Numbered from the stretch's first letter, positions 12,289-23,339 are shown. The stretch is 64,000 nt of DNA from Rattus norvegicus (GCF_036323735.1 NC_086020.1:91274210-91338209), one strand, 5' to 3'. Numbers and translations are program-made. Notes: generated by a model from the sequence alone, not told the origin.

Positions 12289-12480
12289 AAAAAAAAAAAA
12301 GGAAGAAAGCTCCTGCTGATAACAAAAACAAACAAACAAAAAACAAGCAACAACAACAAAAAAACCCCCAAAAACAAACAAGCAACTCCCCTCATCCCCC
12401 GGCTTTTTAACCCGAGCAGTCCTACAGGCAAGCTCCCCCCTCCCCCAATCCTGACACAATTTCCTAGCCAGGCAGTGGGC
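12289..12480. other. A-rich then C-rich low-complexity DNA
   Basis: An A-run and (CAAA)-like tracts to about 12385, then C/T-rich DNA. This could be part of the neighbouring retroviral copy, but nothing diagnostic is seen. Confidence 0.4.
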
Positions 12481-12483
12481 TTT

Positions 12484-12613
12484 AAGAAAGAAGAAAGGTG
12501 GGGTTGGGGATTTAGCTCAGTGGTAGAGCGCTTGCCTAGCAAGCTTAAGGCCCTGGGTTCGGTCCCCAGCTCCGGAAAAAAAAAAAAAAAAAAAGAAAGA
12601 AAGAAGAAAGGTG
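12484..12613 (+). mobile_element. ID SINE with 17-bp target-site duplication
   Basis: A near-canonical ID body begins at about 12502 (GGTTGGGGATTTAGCTCAG) and ends CCCCAGCTCCG plus about 19 A. The 17-bp duplication AAGAAAGAAGAAAGGTG is perfect at 12484-12500 and 12597-12613. One change is visible in the body: AAGCTTAAGG, where the usual sequence is AAGCGCAAGG. A recent insertion into the LTR cluster. Confidence 0.97.
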
Positions 12614-12645
12614 AGTGTGCTGGCTTTGTAAGATTCAAACTTACT

Positions 12646-13115
12646 CTTAACCATTGGGAGACAGCCCCTTCCCCACCCCCCAACTGAGAAAGGAGAACAT
12701 AGTTCGATGGTAAAACAGGAGGTTTATTTTTTTTATTTTTTTGTCGCACCCGGGTCTACCCTCAATCAGCTCCTCTTGACCAGTAACTGGAAGGTGACCC
12801 TGAATAGCTATAACAAGCAATTTCTTATAGGTTTTAGGGGTACAGGTTACATCAGCAAGGTTACGGTTTAAACTTATTGGCTAAGCAGATAGACCTTTGA
12901 ATCTATGGGCTAACAAGCATGGGCAGATTTGACATGCCTTCAAACTCTATCTCTGACCCAAGGGTCAGGTGACTATCATGCAGTACATTCTATGGTTTTT
13001 CAAGAATGTTCCTGCTCTGCCTGAGAACTGTGGGTGGAAAATGGAACTCGGCCTAGCCTTGACCTAAGGAAGTTGGTTGTAAGGCTGGTGGAAGGCCCTA
13101 GGTTCCTTCAGCTTT
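12646..13115 (-). mobile_element. LTR copy B, opposite orientation
   Basis: On the minus strand it repeats the features of copies C and D. Going from right to left there is a CCTAGGGCC edge, TTCCACCAG, the CCACCCACAGTTCTCAGG block, a GTTAGCCCATAG block, GCCAATAAG (CCAAT box), ACCTGTACCCCTAAAA, GGTCACC, and AATAAACCTCC at about 12717-12728. It differs from C and D by many substitutions, so these are separate old insertions and not a recent duplication. Confidence 0.78.
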
Positions 13116-13718
13116 ACCTAGGCTTGCCAGAAGAGACAGCTCCTGTGCGCCTGACAGCTTCCCAGACTAGGAGATGGGTCACTATTGAGGCAACTCCTAA
13201 TTACATGTGGAAGGCAAAAACTCCTCTCCCTGTGAACAAAAAGACAGCAGCATGGCTATTCACAGTGTGGGAACCAGGAGTCAGGCACAGAGGAAGACAG
13301 GAAAAAATCTAAAACAACAAATTTTGCTTTGATCAAAAATGTTTATAATTATGTTTTCATGTTAAAATAAGGAGACTGGATACAAACATTTCATGGATAG
13401 TATATGAAAATGACTAATTTAAAGAAAATAGATGTAAAAAGATAAGAGCCATAATAACACTAAACATTATACAATGATCTTTTAAATGGTTCGAAAATAG
13501 GAACAAATCAGATAAATGACCTTGCTGAGGTGGACACTATTATTATCACGTTGATAATCCTCATTCTTACTTTAATAATCACATTGGCCTTCTATGCATT
13601 CCCAAAGAGGGCTTTAAGAACAGTAAGAGAAGGGCAAGTATGAAAATGGAGACACTCCTTACAAGGAAAATATCAAAAGTGTGTAAATCAGGCTAAGGAA
13701 AATGCTAAAGTATCAGAG
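13116..13718. other. Unique DNA between opposed LTR copies
   Basis: No retroviral gag, pol or env residues are recognised between copies B and C, so they do not flank a single provirus. An open frame at 13034-13312 overlaps copy B and lacks coding character. Confidence 0.45.
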
Positions 13719-14078
13719 ATGAAAGTGAAGGACCCGAGGGGCTTTCACCAGCCTCACACCCACCTGCCTTGGGGCAAGGCTAGGCCAGGTTCCAGCTTCT
13801 TGCCTTAGATCCAGGGTAGGCCAAGTTCCATTCTTCACCCACAGAAACATTTTTGACTAGAAAATTCTCAGAATGTGCAGACTGATGCTTGCTAACCGAT
13901 AGATTTAAAGCCAATATGCTTAGCCAATAAGTTTGAACTGTAACCTTGCTGAGGTAACCTGTGCCCCTAAAAAGTATAAAATCTGCTTGTAATAGCCTTT
14001 GGGGTTCCCTTCTAGTCATTTGCCTTGAGGGAGTCATTGAAAGTTGACCCAGACACACTAGAAAATAAACCTCTTCCT
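13719..14078 (+). mobile_element. LTR copy C, truncated after the poly(A) signal
   Basis: It begins near TGAAAGTGAAGGACCC and has a CCACCCACAG block, a GCCAATAAG CCAAT box near 13923, a TATA-like AAAAAGTATAAAATC near 13970-13984, and AATAAACCTCTTCC near 14065-14077. The layout (U3 with CCAAT and TATA, then AATAAA) is that of a class I-type LTR. It stops right after the AATAAA region and passes into (TTTTA)n. Confidence 0.8.
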
Positions 14079-14112
14079 TTTTTATTTTTATTTTTATTTT
14101 TATTTTTTTATT
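14079..14112. repeat. (TTTTA)n repeat
   Basis: About six ATTTTT/TTTTA units abut LTR copy C. Confidence 0.85.
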
Positions 14113-14640
14113 TGAGAAAAATTAATAGCAATGTATTTGTGGAATAGCAAATAATACCCTCCAGTTATAATGGTACAATTTTATCATAGGCAATTAATCA
14201 ACTTAGCAAATGATTTACATTTTTAGAAAATCAAGAGTTCATAAACTTTTCTTATCCTTGAAAACTTTATTTAATAAGACTTTCATATATGCATGCAATA
14301 TATTTGATCACTTCCAGCCCCATTTCCTTCAAACCAATTCTTCAAATACTCGCTGCTATTTTGATAAACCTGAAAGTTTTAAAATAAGTTTTATCAGATA
14401 TGAGCAAATTAGTGTAGCATTCTGGAAAAAAAGATGCATGACAGTAGGCCTGCACCACAGCTATTATGACTTGCCCCTGGGTACTGAGGTAGACAGGAGA
14501 AAAGTCACCCTGGCACTAATAACAGCATACTGAAAGTCAGAAACTTGGCTTCATTGAAGAGTCAGGTAATTTTCTGACACTTCACAAAACCACAGTGTAG
14601 CTCTTAAGAGCCAGAGAGCCCCGGTCTCAAGAACTCAGTG
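14113..14640. other. Unique DNA between LTR copies C and D
   Basis: No retroviral coding remnants are recognised. An open frame at 14210-14533 has no recognisable homology and starts in AT-rich DNA; likely chance. Confidence 0.4.
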
Positions 14641-15112
14641 GAAGGTAGTGGCTGAGACCAAAGGACCCTAGGGGTTTCGCCAGACTTACATCCATCTGCT
14701 TCGGGGCAAGGCTTCACCAGGTTCCAGCTTCCCACCTCTGGTCAAGCCTAGGTCTAGTTCCATTCTCCACCCACAGTTCTCAGGAGGAGCAGGAATATTC
14801 TTGGAAAACCATAGAATGGACCTGACCCTCTGGTCCCAGATAGAGTTCAAATGCATGTCATAATCTGCCCATGCTTGCTAACCAATAGATTCAAAGGTCA
14901 ATATGTTTAGGCAGTACATTTGAACTGTATAACCTGATTTGCTGATATAACCTGTACCCCTAAAAAGAGTAAAAACTGCTTGTTATAGCCATTCAGGGTC
15001 GCCTTCTTGTCACTGGTCATGAGGGCCTGATTGAAGGTCAACCCCGATGCTCCCAAAAATAAACCTCTTGTGTTTGCATCGAACTCCGTTCCATTCTCAT
15101 TCCCACTTCAAG
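14641..15112 (+). mobile_element. LTR copy D, the most complete
   Basis: Same order as copy C: TGAGACCAAAGGACCC start, GGGGCAAGGCTTCACCAGG, CCACCCACAGTTCTCAGG, AACCAATAG, CCCCTAAAAAGAGTAAAA in place of the TATA region, GATTGAAGGTCAACC, AAATAAACCTCTTG, and beyond it TTTGCATCGAACTCCG to about 15112. The tail after AATAAA is also present in copy B but missing in A and C. A solo-LTR-like state is likely, since no internal region adjoins. Confidence 0.8.
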
Positions 15113-15483
15113 TCTAACAAGACCTTTTGCATACAACGATGATGTGGCCATGGTCAGTGTATGCATCTGTGTTAATAAAAGGAGGAGGCGCTTCTAACCA
15201 CATTCCAGAGAATAATTAGAAACAAAACAGAAGGATTGATGAATTTAGCCATTTAGTAATTTAGACTCTGACATCATCATCATAGCACTCATTTTTCTTC
15301 CTGGGACAGGAGGATTCCAGAACCATATCAATGGTTTCAGCCAAATCAGTAGAAAACAGTCATAGTGAATACCCACAGCTCTTTTTCTTAGAGCATTTGG
15401 GAAGCACCAAGAGACTCCAATTCTGAAGGCCAATAACTGGACTGACTCTCAGCTAAATTCTGTATATCACCTTCACATTTCTT
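15113..15483. other. Unique DNA
   Basis: Nothing recognised. A short minus-strand open frame at 15245-15433 has no known motif. Confidence 0.4.
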
Positions 15484-15657
15484 TTAAATATTTATTTGTG
15501 ATATATAAGTACACTGTAGCTGTCTTCAGACACACCAGAAGAGGGCATCAGATTCTATTACAGATGGTTGTGAGCCACCATGAGGTGCTGGGAATTGAAC
15601 TCAGGACCTCTGGAAGAGCAGTCAGTGCTCTTAACCACTGAGCCATCTCTCCAGCTG
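15484..15657 (-). mobile_element. B2 SINE, antisense
   Basis: Antisense B2: the tail TATAAGTACACTGTAGCTG, CTTCAGACACACCAGAAGAG, then GGGAATTGAACTCAGGACCT (B-box side) and the head TGAGCCATCTCTCCAGC. B2 RNA is transcribed by polymerase III from a tRNA-like promoter. Moderately diverged, with no clear target-site duplication. Confidence 0.92.
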
Positions 15658-15659
15658 TC

Positions 15660-16515
15660 ACGTTCACATTTTGTTTTCTCTGTCCCTTGCTCCATATTGG
15701 GCATCCTCGAGCAGTCACCTATGCCTTGCAGCATACCTTTTTCTTTTGCATTGATCCATGTTTCTGTGTTTCACTCAGGAGCATCTCCAAGTAAGTACCA
15801 CTGATGGAGGGCTGGGGATCTTACAAAGGAAAGGAAGAGAAATGAGATATAGAGGTAAGTATTAAAAAGGTAGGAAAAAAAGATACTGAGAAAGACAGAA
15901 GAAATAAAGCCAAAGCCAAGTGTACCACCATATTACAAAATTCAGGAAAGTCAGGTAAAGGTTGTTAGAAAAGAAACCTTACCTTACCTGGCTATTATAC
16001 TGAGAGGGATGAGTTATGTTGATTCCCGGACAGGCTTCAAATTGACAGTTAAGGAGACCAGGTCTAAATTTTTCCAAGAAAGGGGCAAATCCCAGCAAGT
16101 CCAGGTAAGTCATTTACTGATAAAACCCCAGGCTTCAGAAAGCTAGTCAGGAGTTGACCTGAGGCAAGGACAAATGGTCAGCAGCAATTTCCAGACTTTC
16201 TCAGCTACTTCCTCAGAAACAGTTTCTAGCTCTCATACACTGATAACAGAATGACCCTAGAAGTGGAATAAGATAAGGGTCACCTACCCCCAGAATTCCT
16301 AATGTGCTTTAAACCAGGCCCAGGAGCTTACTTGTTTGTCTCTATCTTGGTGATAATGGGAGACTCCAGTATGATTGACTTCTGCAGAATAAAACATTCT
16401 AGCCCACATTTAACCACTCTATACCAAGCCTATGTTAGCATTGGTGAGTTTTGCCACAAGGAATGTTCAATAGCCCTGCCTTAGGCCGTTATTTTGTATA
16501 ACAGTTATTAGGAGT
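15660..16515. other. Unassigned DNA upstream of class II pol
   Basis: No coding or LTR features are certain. It directly precedes the pol remnant and could hold earlier pol/pro sequence or LTR material too decayed to read (one AATAAAACA at about 16388-16396). Confidence 0.35.
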
Positions 16516-16519
16516 AATT

Positions 16520-18130
16520 TGTAAGCAGTCTCTTCAAAAATTACTGGGAGACATAAATTGGCTAATGATAATTGGATTAATATTCAATAGTTAAATAAAT
16601 TATTTCAAACATTGTAAAGTGATAAATATTTAAATAGCCCCTAAATATTATCAGCTGAGGCTGAAAAGAATCCATTCTGGTTAAAAGAATTTATAAGGCA
16701 AATGTATAGAGCATCTTGATCCAAAGATGACTTACATTTTAGTTATTTTACCTTCTACTCATTCTGCCATAGCAATTGTTATGCACAGAGAAGATATATC
16801 TTAGAATGCAGATTTTTAGTGCACGGAGTAAAACAAATAGTAATAAAGACCAATAGAAAAGATATCTGAATTTATTCTGAAAGGAAAAATAAGACTTCAA
16901 TTAACATCAGTAAACACAGCAGAGGTTGTGGTAATTTTTATTAATGCTGAGATTGCCTCATTATGGGAAGAAAAGGAAATTGGCAAAGGGCTTGTAGTAA
17001 TTTTTTGGAGAGATTAACAACAAATACTCCAAAAGTAAGTGACTCCAATTCATAAAGAGAACCAATTGGATTCTCCCTCTATAGTAAAAGAGACTCCATT
17101 TTCTGGAGATCCTATATTTTATCCTTAGAAAAGTCAGGTAATAATTTAAAAAATTAAGTAAAATAATTCAAAGTCCATATGATTCAGTTCAAAAAATCAG
17201 AATTATATGTCATTCTTATGGTATTATTAGATTTTTCAGAGCCTCTTAATATAGTAACTGATCCTCAATAATCAAAAATAATGTTTTCTGACATATAGAA
17301 ACCACTGGTGTATTCAGAATGATTTAGCATTACATTTACTATTTATTCATCTATAACAAGTAATCAAATATAGAAATAATGAATTGTATAGAACACATAT
17401 CAGATAACGTGCATTAAACCAGGCCCGCTAGCACAAGGCAATAATAACAAAGACTAGCAATTAATTGGAAGTTTACTAGATGCATCAGAATTTTATTAAA
17501 AAAAAAGAACAACAACAAACTAAAAATGCTAAAATCAAAGATTTTAAAGGCAATTTTTCTATCACTTGGCAACAAACCAAGAAGATTATAAGAAAAAGCC
17601 TTACTTCCTCTGTATATAATAGAATCCTACTAACTGCTAGGAGTAAGGCAAAAGTTACCAAAAGTATTTAAATCTGACAAATTGCTGTGTTTTACTTTAT
17701 GGAGCTTGAAAAATTATGTGTACCATACTGTAGATACATATTTTGGATTTTAATGAACAACATTTTAAGGTTAGAAAACCTGATTCAGTAATTACACATT
17801 TATTAGAAGTTATAGTAATTTTGGAATACCTGTACAGATTAAGTGTGACAATGCTCCAGCACATGTCTCTGGTAAAATGAACTCCCCTCTTTTTTTTTTT
17901 ACAAATTATAGTATAAAACATATTACAGGTATACCACATAAACCTACAGGTCAAACATTTGTAGAAAGATAAAATTGTACTTTAAAAGAGCCGCTTAACA
18001 AACAGAAAGGGGTAACAAAAATCCCCAGAGATAGTTTACATAGTGCTTTATTGACTTTAGATTTTTCTATGTTAATGAAGAAATAAGAGCTGCTGGGAGA
18101 CATTAGATTATGATATGTTCTAAATCAGCC

Positions 18131-18181
<51 letters not shown>

Positions 18182-18345
18182 GTATATATATATATATATG
18201 ATGTCTTAACTTCTGACTGGGGTGAATGAAATATGTTATGCTTCAGGAGAGGGTTTTTTTTTTATAGGCTTCTACAGGAAATGAGTAGCTGTGAGTTCCT
18301 TCCAAATTAATAAAAATCAGATATAAAGACCCTCACCCCCAAGAA
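16520..18345 (+). mobile_element. Class II (betaretrovirus-like) ERV pol remnant
   Basis: The order RT connection, RNase H, integrase is readable in several frames. SLQKLLGDINW at 16529-16561 is the class II RT palm/thumb motif. INNKYSKSK and IKRTNWI near 17020-17075 precede RNase H, which is itself poorly preserved. An integrase zinc-binding remnant lies at about 17480-17660. In the core, GIPVQIK, DNAPA and (after a T-run insertion) IKHITGIPH and GQTFVER are seen at 17826-17970. A C-terminal STGNE...VPSKLIKIRYKD stretch ends near 18330. Many stops and frameshifts make it inactive. An endogenous retroviral copy, with no env recognised downstream. A CA/TA microsatellite (18134-18199) sits in the integrase tail. 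Confidence 0.85.
18134..18199. repeat. (AC)n(AT)n microsatellite inside ERV pol
   Basis: About 18 AC units, then TA/GTATA units. It interrupts the integrase C-terminal region. Confidence 0.95.
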
Positions 18346-19029
18346 TTCAGACAGAAGAGAAAAAAATATCACAAAGACCAAACAGGACAGATAACAAATT
18401 TATAGATCCCTGTGCACGAGAACAGCTTTGACACTGTATGAGACATAAAAACGTCTCCAGCCAGAAACGCAGCCATACATATCTAATAAATCTTTGCCTA
18501 CAGAATGCTCAGGACTTATTATGCCATTCTTTCAATTGGTCCAAAATGATACTCACATTACAGTCCAAACTAACATAATAAAACAAGATAAGCCTTACTT
18601 GCTCAAACAGAAAGGAGAGAATCACCCTTAACTGATCTGTACACATTGCGTATGCCATAGTTCCATACAGGTGTTAAGGCAGAAATGTATAATACTTTTG
18701 AAAGTTTATGTGCTTGCAGAGTGGAATAAACAATCAAAAAATGAAATAAACTGAAACAACAACTACAAACATACATCAATGAAATTAATGCAGCTGGAAA
18801 AAAATCTCCTCAAGGATACTGAAATGCTGAATATATTTATTCCAGCATCCTGCCTGATCCTACCACAGAATGACTTAACAACTCTCTCATCAAAACCTAC
18901 TACCAGAAACAGCTTTAAAGAAAACCGCCAAACCCAATTGGTCAAGCTTTTCAGCATGCTTCAGTCAGGCTTCATTTAAGCCCACACTCTCTTAGCAGCA
19001 GAGAGTGGATACAGCTAGGTTTCTTTTTT
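18346..19029. other. Unassigned DNA downstream of class II pol
   Basis: Could be decayed env or 3' retroviral sequence; no diagnostic motif is seen. The overlapping open frames at 18763-18979 lie on opposite strands and are not convincing. Confidence 0.35.
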
Positions 19030-19130
19030 TTCTTTTATATTTAATTTTCTTTTTTTATTTTTTAATTTACTCTCACACTCCACATTTTATTCCCCTCCCA
19101 GTCCCTTATTTACTTTCTCCAAGGTTGCTA
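19030..19130 (-). mobile_element. Possible old L1 (Lx-type) 3' end, antisense
   Basis: A T-rich start, then CTCACACTCCACATTTTATT and CCCCTCCCAGTCCC resemble antisense Lx 3'UTR. Short and diverged. Confidence 0.4.
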
Positions 19131-19499
19131 AGTACATATGGACTCAGTATTAAATGTAAATATCACTTGGTAGGTTTCATAATTATTATCATATTTTAAT
19201 TATCATGTGAGAGAAAGAGACTTTTATTGGAAGAAATGGAGAAATATATACACAATGTTATTGTGTATGGTGTAAAGATTATCTTTGTATTATTAAAACA
19301 TTGATTCCTGCCCTCTTATATCTGGTTGCAATCCAGACATAGCATAGTAATGTTTACTTTTAGGACCTTATGCCTCAAAATTGTATAAACATTGCTGCAT
19401 AATTATTTCCTGATTGATCAAAGAAGAGTTGATCAGCTAATGAATGTACAGAGGAGAGAATAGGTCTGGATTTCCATTCCCAATGAGTGTAGGGAAAGA

Positions 19500-19536
19500 G
19501 AGAGATAGAGACAGTGACAGAGAAACATACATGCAC

Positions 19537-19630
<94 letters not shown>

Positions 19631-19687
19631 CAGACAGAGACAGAAAGACAGAGACAGACAGAGACAGAGACAGAGAGACAGAGAGAA
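19500..19687. repeat. Compound (AC)n(AG)n(GACA)n microsatellite
   Basis: About 25 AC units (19541-19592), about 19 AG units, then imperfect GACAGA units. It is open in several frames on both strands and yields false histidine/threonine- and arginine/glutamate-rich ORFs. Confidence 0.95.
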
Positions 19688-19949
19688 TACACCATACAGA
19701 GTAGTCTAGACCCTTGAGAAAACAAATGGAACAGAAAAAGCCAGATGCATGTATGTCATGGATTTTGGCTAGGAGGTAATCAGATTACCTTAGAGGAGGT
19801 TAATAGATTAATAATTGCTTAGTTATTATGAAATAAAGCTTACTAAATAAATCTTATAATATCTTCCTCACTTATTTGGAGCTATCTGGGATAAAGAAGA
19901 ATATCTTTTTCTCTAAATTACACTAATGTTTTAAAATTAGTCTAAACTG

Positions 19950-20150
19950 GTTGTTATCTCTTACTTGGTCTAATAATCAGCATGATATAATCAATATAAT
20001 ACATTAATTCTATATCTTGTAGAAGAGACTATCGAGATATTTTTAACTGACTAATGACACAGGGCTGAAGACATTATACTTTTAAGGCAAATATCTAAAA
20101 GTATATTGCTTTTCTTTCCAAAGGAAAGCAAATTATTTCTGGTATTCCTA
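19950..20150 (-). mobile_element. ERV-L-like (class III) pol remnant, RT active-site part
   Basis: On the minus strand: an FFDI block near 20160, QEIICFPLE-type residues near 20125-20145, a SPALCH-like stretch at 20050-20068, and YYIDYIMLI at 19976-20003, where the RT motif is YIDDIML. The second catalytic Asp is replaced by Tyr. It continues the pol remnant at 22050-22640 after two insertions. Heavily mutated, inactive. Confidence 0.7.
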
Positions 20151-20455
20151 ATGGACAGATATCAAAAAAAGGCATTTATTATTTGTGGACAAATGAAAAT
20201 GTTCCTTTAGTCTCTTAGGGAATAACACCATTAGAAAGGATTAGAGTATGTCACTTGTAAACCTTAAACGATGGACTTTGAGATTTTATATGCTCAAACC
20301 AGTCCTAGTGTGAAGATTTCTTTCTGTTGACAACTATGCCAGATGTAGAACTCTCAATTATCTCACCATTACAATATCTGCTTTAATGTCATTATGTGTC
20401 CCACCAATACAATGGACTAAACCTATGAACTACAAGCTGTCCTCAATTTAATGTT
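20151..20455 (-). mobile_element. Old rodent interspersed repeat inserted in ERV-L pol
   Basis: Read on the minus strand it carries the order ATTGAGAGTTCTACATCTGG, GGTTTGAGCATATAAAATCT, CAAGTGACATACTCTAAT, CATTTTCATTTGTCCACA. This matches a middle-repetitive element I know from many rodent transcripts but cannot name with certainty. It separates two parts of the same RT domain. Confidence 0.6.
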
Positions 20456-22046
20456 CTCCTTTATTTTTTATTGGGTATTTTTTATTTACATTCAAATGTT
20501 ATTCCCTTTTCCGGTTACTGGACATAAGCCCCAAATCCCATTCCCTTCCCCCTCCTCTATAAGGGTGTTCTCATGATCCACCCGCTTTCCCACCCCCCGA
20601 AATTCCCCCGCACTGGGGGTTCAACCTTGGCTTCTCCTTCCATTGGTGCCCAACAAGGCTGTCCTCTGCTACATATGCAGTTGGAGACATGGATCATGTG
20701 TAGTTTTTGGGTAGTGGTTTAGTCCCAGGGAGCTCTGGCATTGTTGTTTTTATGGGGTTGCAAACCCCTTCAGCTCTTTCAGTCCCTTCTCCTCCAACGG
20801 GAGTTTGATTCTCAGTTCAGTGGTTTGTTGCTAACATTTGCCTCAGTATTTGACATGCTCTGTTTGTGTCTTTCAGGAGAGATCTATATCAGGTTCCTGT
20901 CAGTATGCACTTCGTAGCTTCATCAATCTTATCTAGTCCAGGTGGCTGTGGCGTACGTGCGTGCATATATATATCACATGTAGGACAGGCCCTGAATGAC
21001 TGTTCCTTCACTCTCTGCTCCAAACTTTGCCTCCATATCCCCTCCTATGAATATTTTTGTTCCCCCTTTAAGAAGAAGTGAAGCATCCGAACTTTGGTCA
21101 TCCTTCCTCTTGAGCTTTATCTGCTCTGTGAATTGTATCTTGGGTAATTCAAGCTTTGGGGTTATTACCCACTTATCAGTGAATGTGTACCATGTTTGTT
21201 TTTCTGTGATTGGGTTACATCACTCAGGATGACATTTTCCAGTTCAATCCATTTGCCTATGAATTTCATGAAGTCATTGTTTTTGATAGCTGAGTAGTAT
21301 TCCATTGTGTAGATGTACCACATTTTTTTTAAATCCATTCCTCTATTGAAGGGCATCTGGGTTCTTTCCAGCTTCTGGCTATTATAAATAAGATTGCTAT
21401 GAACATAGTGGAGCACGTGTCTTTTTTGTATATCAGAGCATCTTTTGGGTATATGCCAAGGAGAGATATAGCTGGGTCCTCAGGTAGTGCTATGTCCAAT
21501 TTTCTGACAAACCTCTAGACTGATTTCCAGAGAGGTTGTACAAGTTTGAAGTCCCACCAACAATGGAGGAATGTTCCTCTTTCTCCAAGTCCTTGCCAGC
21601 ATCTGCTGTTGCCTGTGTTTTTGATCTTAGCCATTCTGACTGGTGTGAGGTGGAATCTCAGGGTTGTTTTGATTTGCATTTCCCTGATGACTAAGGATGT
21701 CGAGCATTTCTTTAGGTACTTCTCAGCCATTTGATATTCCTCAGATGGGAATTCTTTGTTTAGCTCTGTACCTCATTTTTAATAGGGCAATTTGACTCTC
21801 TGAAGTCTAACTTCTTGAGTTCTTTGTATATTTTGGATATAAGGCCTCTATCTGTTGTAGGATTGGTAAAGATCTTTTCCCAATCTGTTGCTTGGCGTTT
21901 TGTCCTAACCACAGTGTCCTTTGCCTTACAGAAGCTTTGCAGTTTTGTGAGATCCCATTTGTCAATTCTTGATCTTAGAGCATAAGCCATTGGTGTTTTG
22001 TTCAGGAAATTTTCCCCAGTTCCCATGAGAGTTCTTATGCTCATGG
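20456..22046 (-). mobile_element. 5'-truncated L1: ORF2 C-terminus and 3'UTR
   Basis: On the plus strand it starts T-rich at the 3' end (TTTATTTTTTATTGGG), then 3'UTR with CTGCTACATATGCAG near 20670, then ORF2 in reverse. ORF2 on the minus strand begins at about 22040 inside the RT-distal region (GTGENFLNKTPMAYA, then RIDKWDLTKLQSFCKAKDT) and ends at LISG near 21165. Frameshifts are present. It is inserted in the ERV-L pol remnant. Confidence 0.93.
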
Positions 22047-22640
22047 TATCTCTCCACAGTAATAAAGTCTTAAGATGCTATATCAATAGCTATATACCAT
22101 TACCAGGAGACAGTCAACTATCATTCTCCAAGATGTATTAGTCATCTGCACTGACCAAATAAGAGTGTTAAAGGGAAAGGTGGTAGGAATCAGGACCCCT
22201 GCTGCTTTTCAAGATTTTTCATAGAGGAACTCAAAATTTCCCTTGGCCTCAAAAACCTGTAGCTTTTCCAATCATAACCACCCTCATTACACAGGTCAAA
22301 GAACAAATGTGAGAATTTTTATAATTTCCAAGTATATCTATCCAAATTTTATATTCTGGGACTGCGGAAATAATCACAAAATGAGTTCAGAGTCTCGGAG
22401 TACCTACTGTGAGTCAAATATTGGCAGTCTCTCCATTAATTATATGATCTCCATAAATTTCTTTAACTGAAGTGTTAACTTAGAACCAGTATCCAATACT
22501 CGCCACAAATTCTCATTGATTCCTGCCCACCACTGTACCCTCATAAGGGGTTATAGGAGAAAGGCTAACTGTGGAAACTTTAGATATTTGAACAAAGTCC
22601 TTCCTCAGCAATGCCCCTTTGTTTGAGGGTATCAGGGTCT
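22047..22640 (-). mobile_element. ERV-L-like pol remnant: protease and start of RT
   Basis: On the minus strand, LDTGSK at 22479-22496 is a retroviral aspartic-protease active-site motif. PFNTLIWSV, then SWRMIVD, at about 22180-22110 is the N-terminal RT motif of ERV-L type (PFNSPIWPV...WRMTVDY). An AIDIAS block near 22070 matches the first catalytic Asp region. About 100 nt appear deleted between the last two. The rest is in pieces across frames. Confidence 0.75.
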
Positions 22641-23010
22641 GAACATGGCCTCAATTCTAGAAAATAATTTAAAATTAAGGATAAATTCTTTAGAAGTGTG
22701 CTCTTCATTTTGGGTTATTAGTTAAATCTAGATGTAGTCTAGTTGACAACCAAAAATATCCATCACAGTCCATTTGATGAATTCATGCAAGAAAGATATT
22801 TATATCTTTAATATGGTGTTAATATCTTAAGATACAATTTCACTTTTAAATCAAATGTTATAACTGGCACTGCATCTTTAGGGGACTATTTTGAAGTTAG
22901 AGTTAATTAAGTAGTAAATTTTATTGCATATACCATATACCTACAACTGAAGACACTACCGGTGTTGGGAACATTCTTATGAATTTGTCTAATGCAAATT
23001 GTTCAATGTG
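22641..23010. other. Unassigned DNA
   Basis: No repeat or gene recognised. May contain upstream ERV-L sequence. Confidence 0.35.
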
Positions 23011-23014
23011 GTTC

Positions 23015-23195
23015 ATTATTAGTGCATGTATATGTGTATGTATATGAATCTGTGACTGCATGTGCACATGTGTAGCACCCATAGAGACTAGAAGGAGGAA
23101 TCTAATATGTTTGGCCCAGAGTTCCAGGCAATTGTAAGGTGTCTGACATGTGTTTTGAGAACTGAACTCCAATTCTCAGCAAGAAGAACACAACA
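23015..23195 (-). mobile_element. B2-superfamily SINE (B3/B4-like), antisense
   Basis: Antisense order: GCACATGTGTAGCACCCATA, AGACTAGAAGGAGG, AGTTCCAGGCAATTGTAAGG, TTGAGAACTGAACTCCAATT. The head (GAGCCATCTCTCC) is missing. Subfamily uncertain. Confidence 0.7.
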
Positions 23196-23339
23196 CAAGT
23201 TTTTAATTTCTAAAAAAACTTACTTTCTCCCCATGTCCCATGAAAATACTTAATTTTCATATCTTTAAAATGAAAGTTAACTCTAGAAATAATAAAGACT
23301 TTAGTATGGTTTCTATGGAATCATAAGAAATGTAAGCTG

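Noticed and set aside
12168..12749. 193-codon minus-strand frame
   Set aside because: Spans LTR fragments, A-runs and an ID element; a chance frame over repeats.
19375..19725. 116-codon minus-strand frame with Cys/Val and Ser/Leu runs
   Set aside because: Read-through of the compound AC/AG microsatellite.
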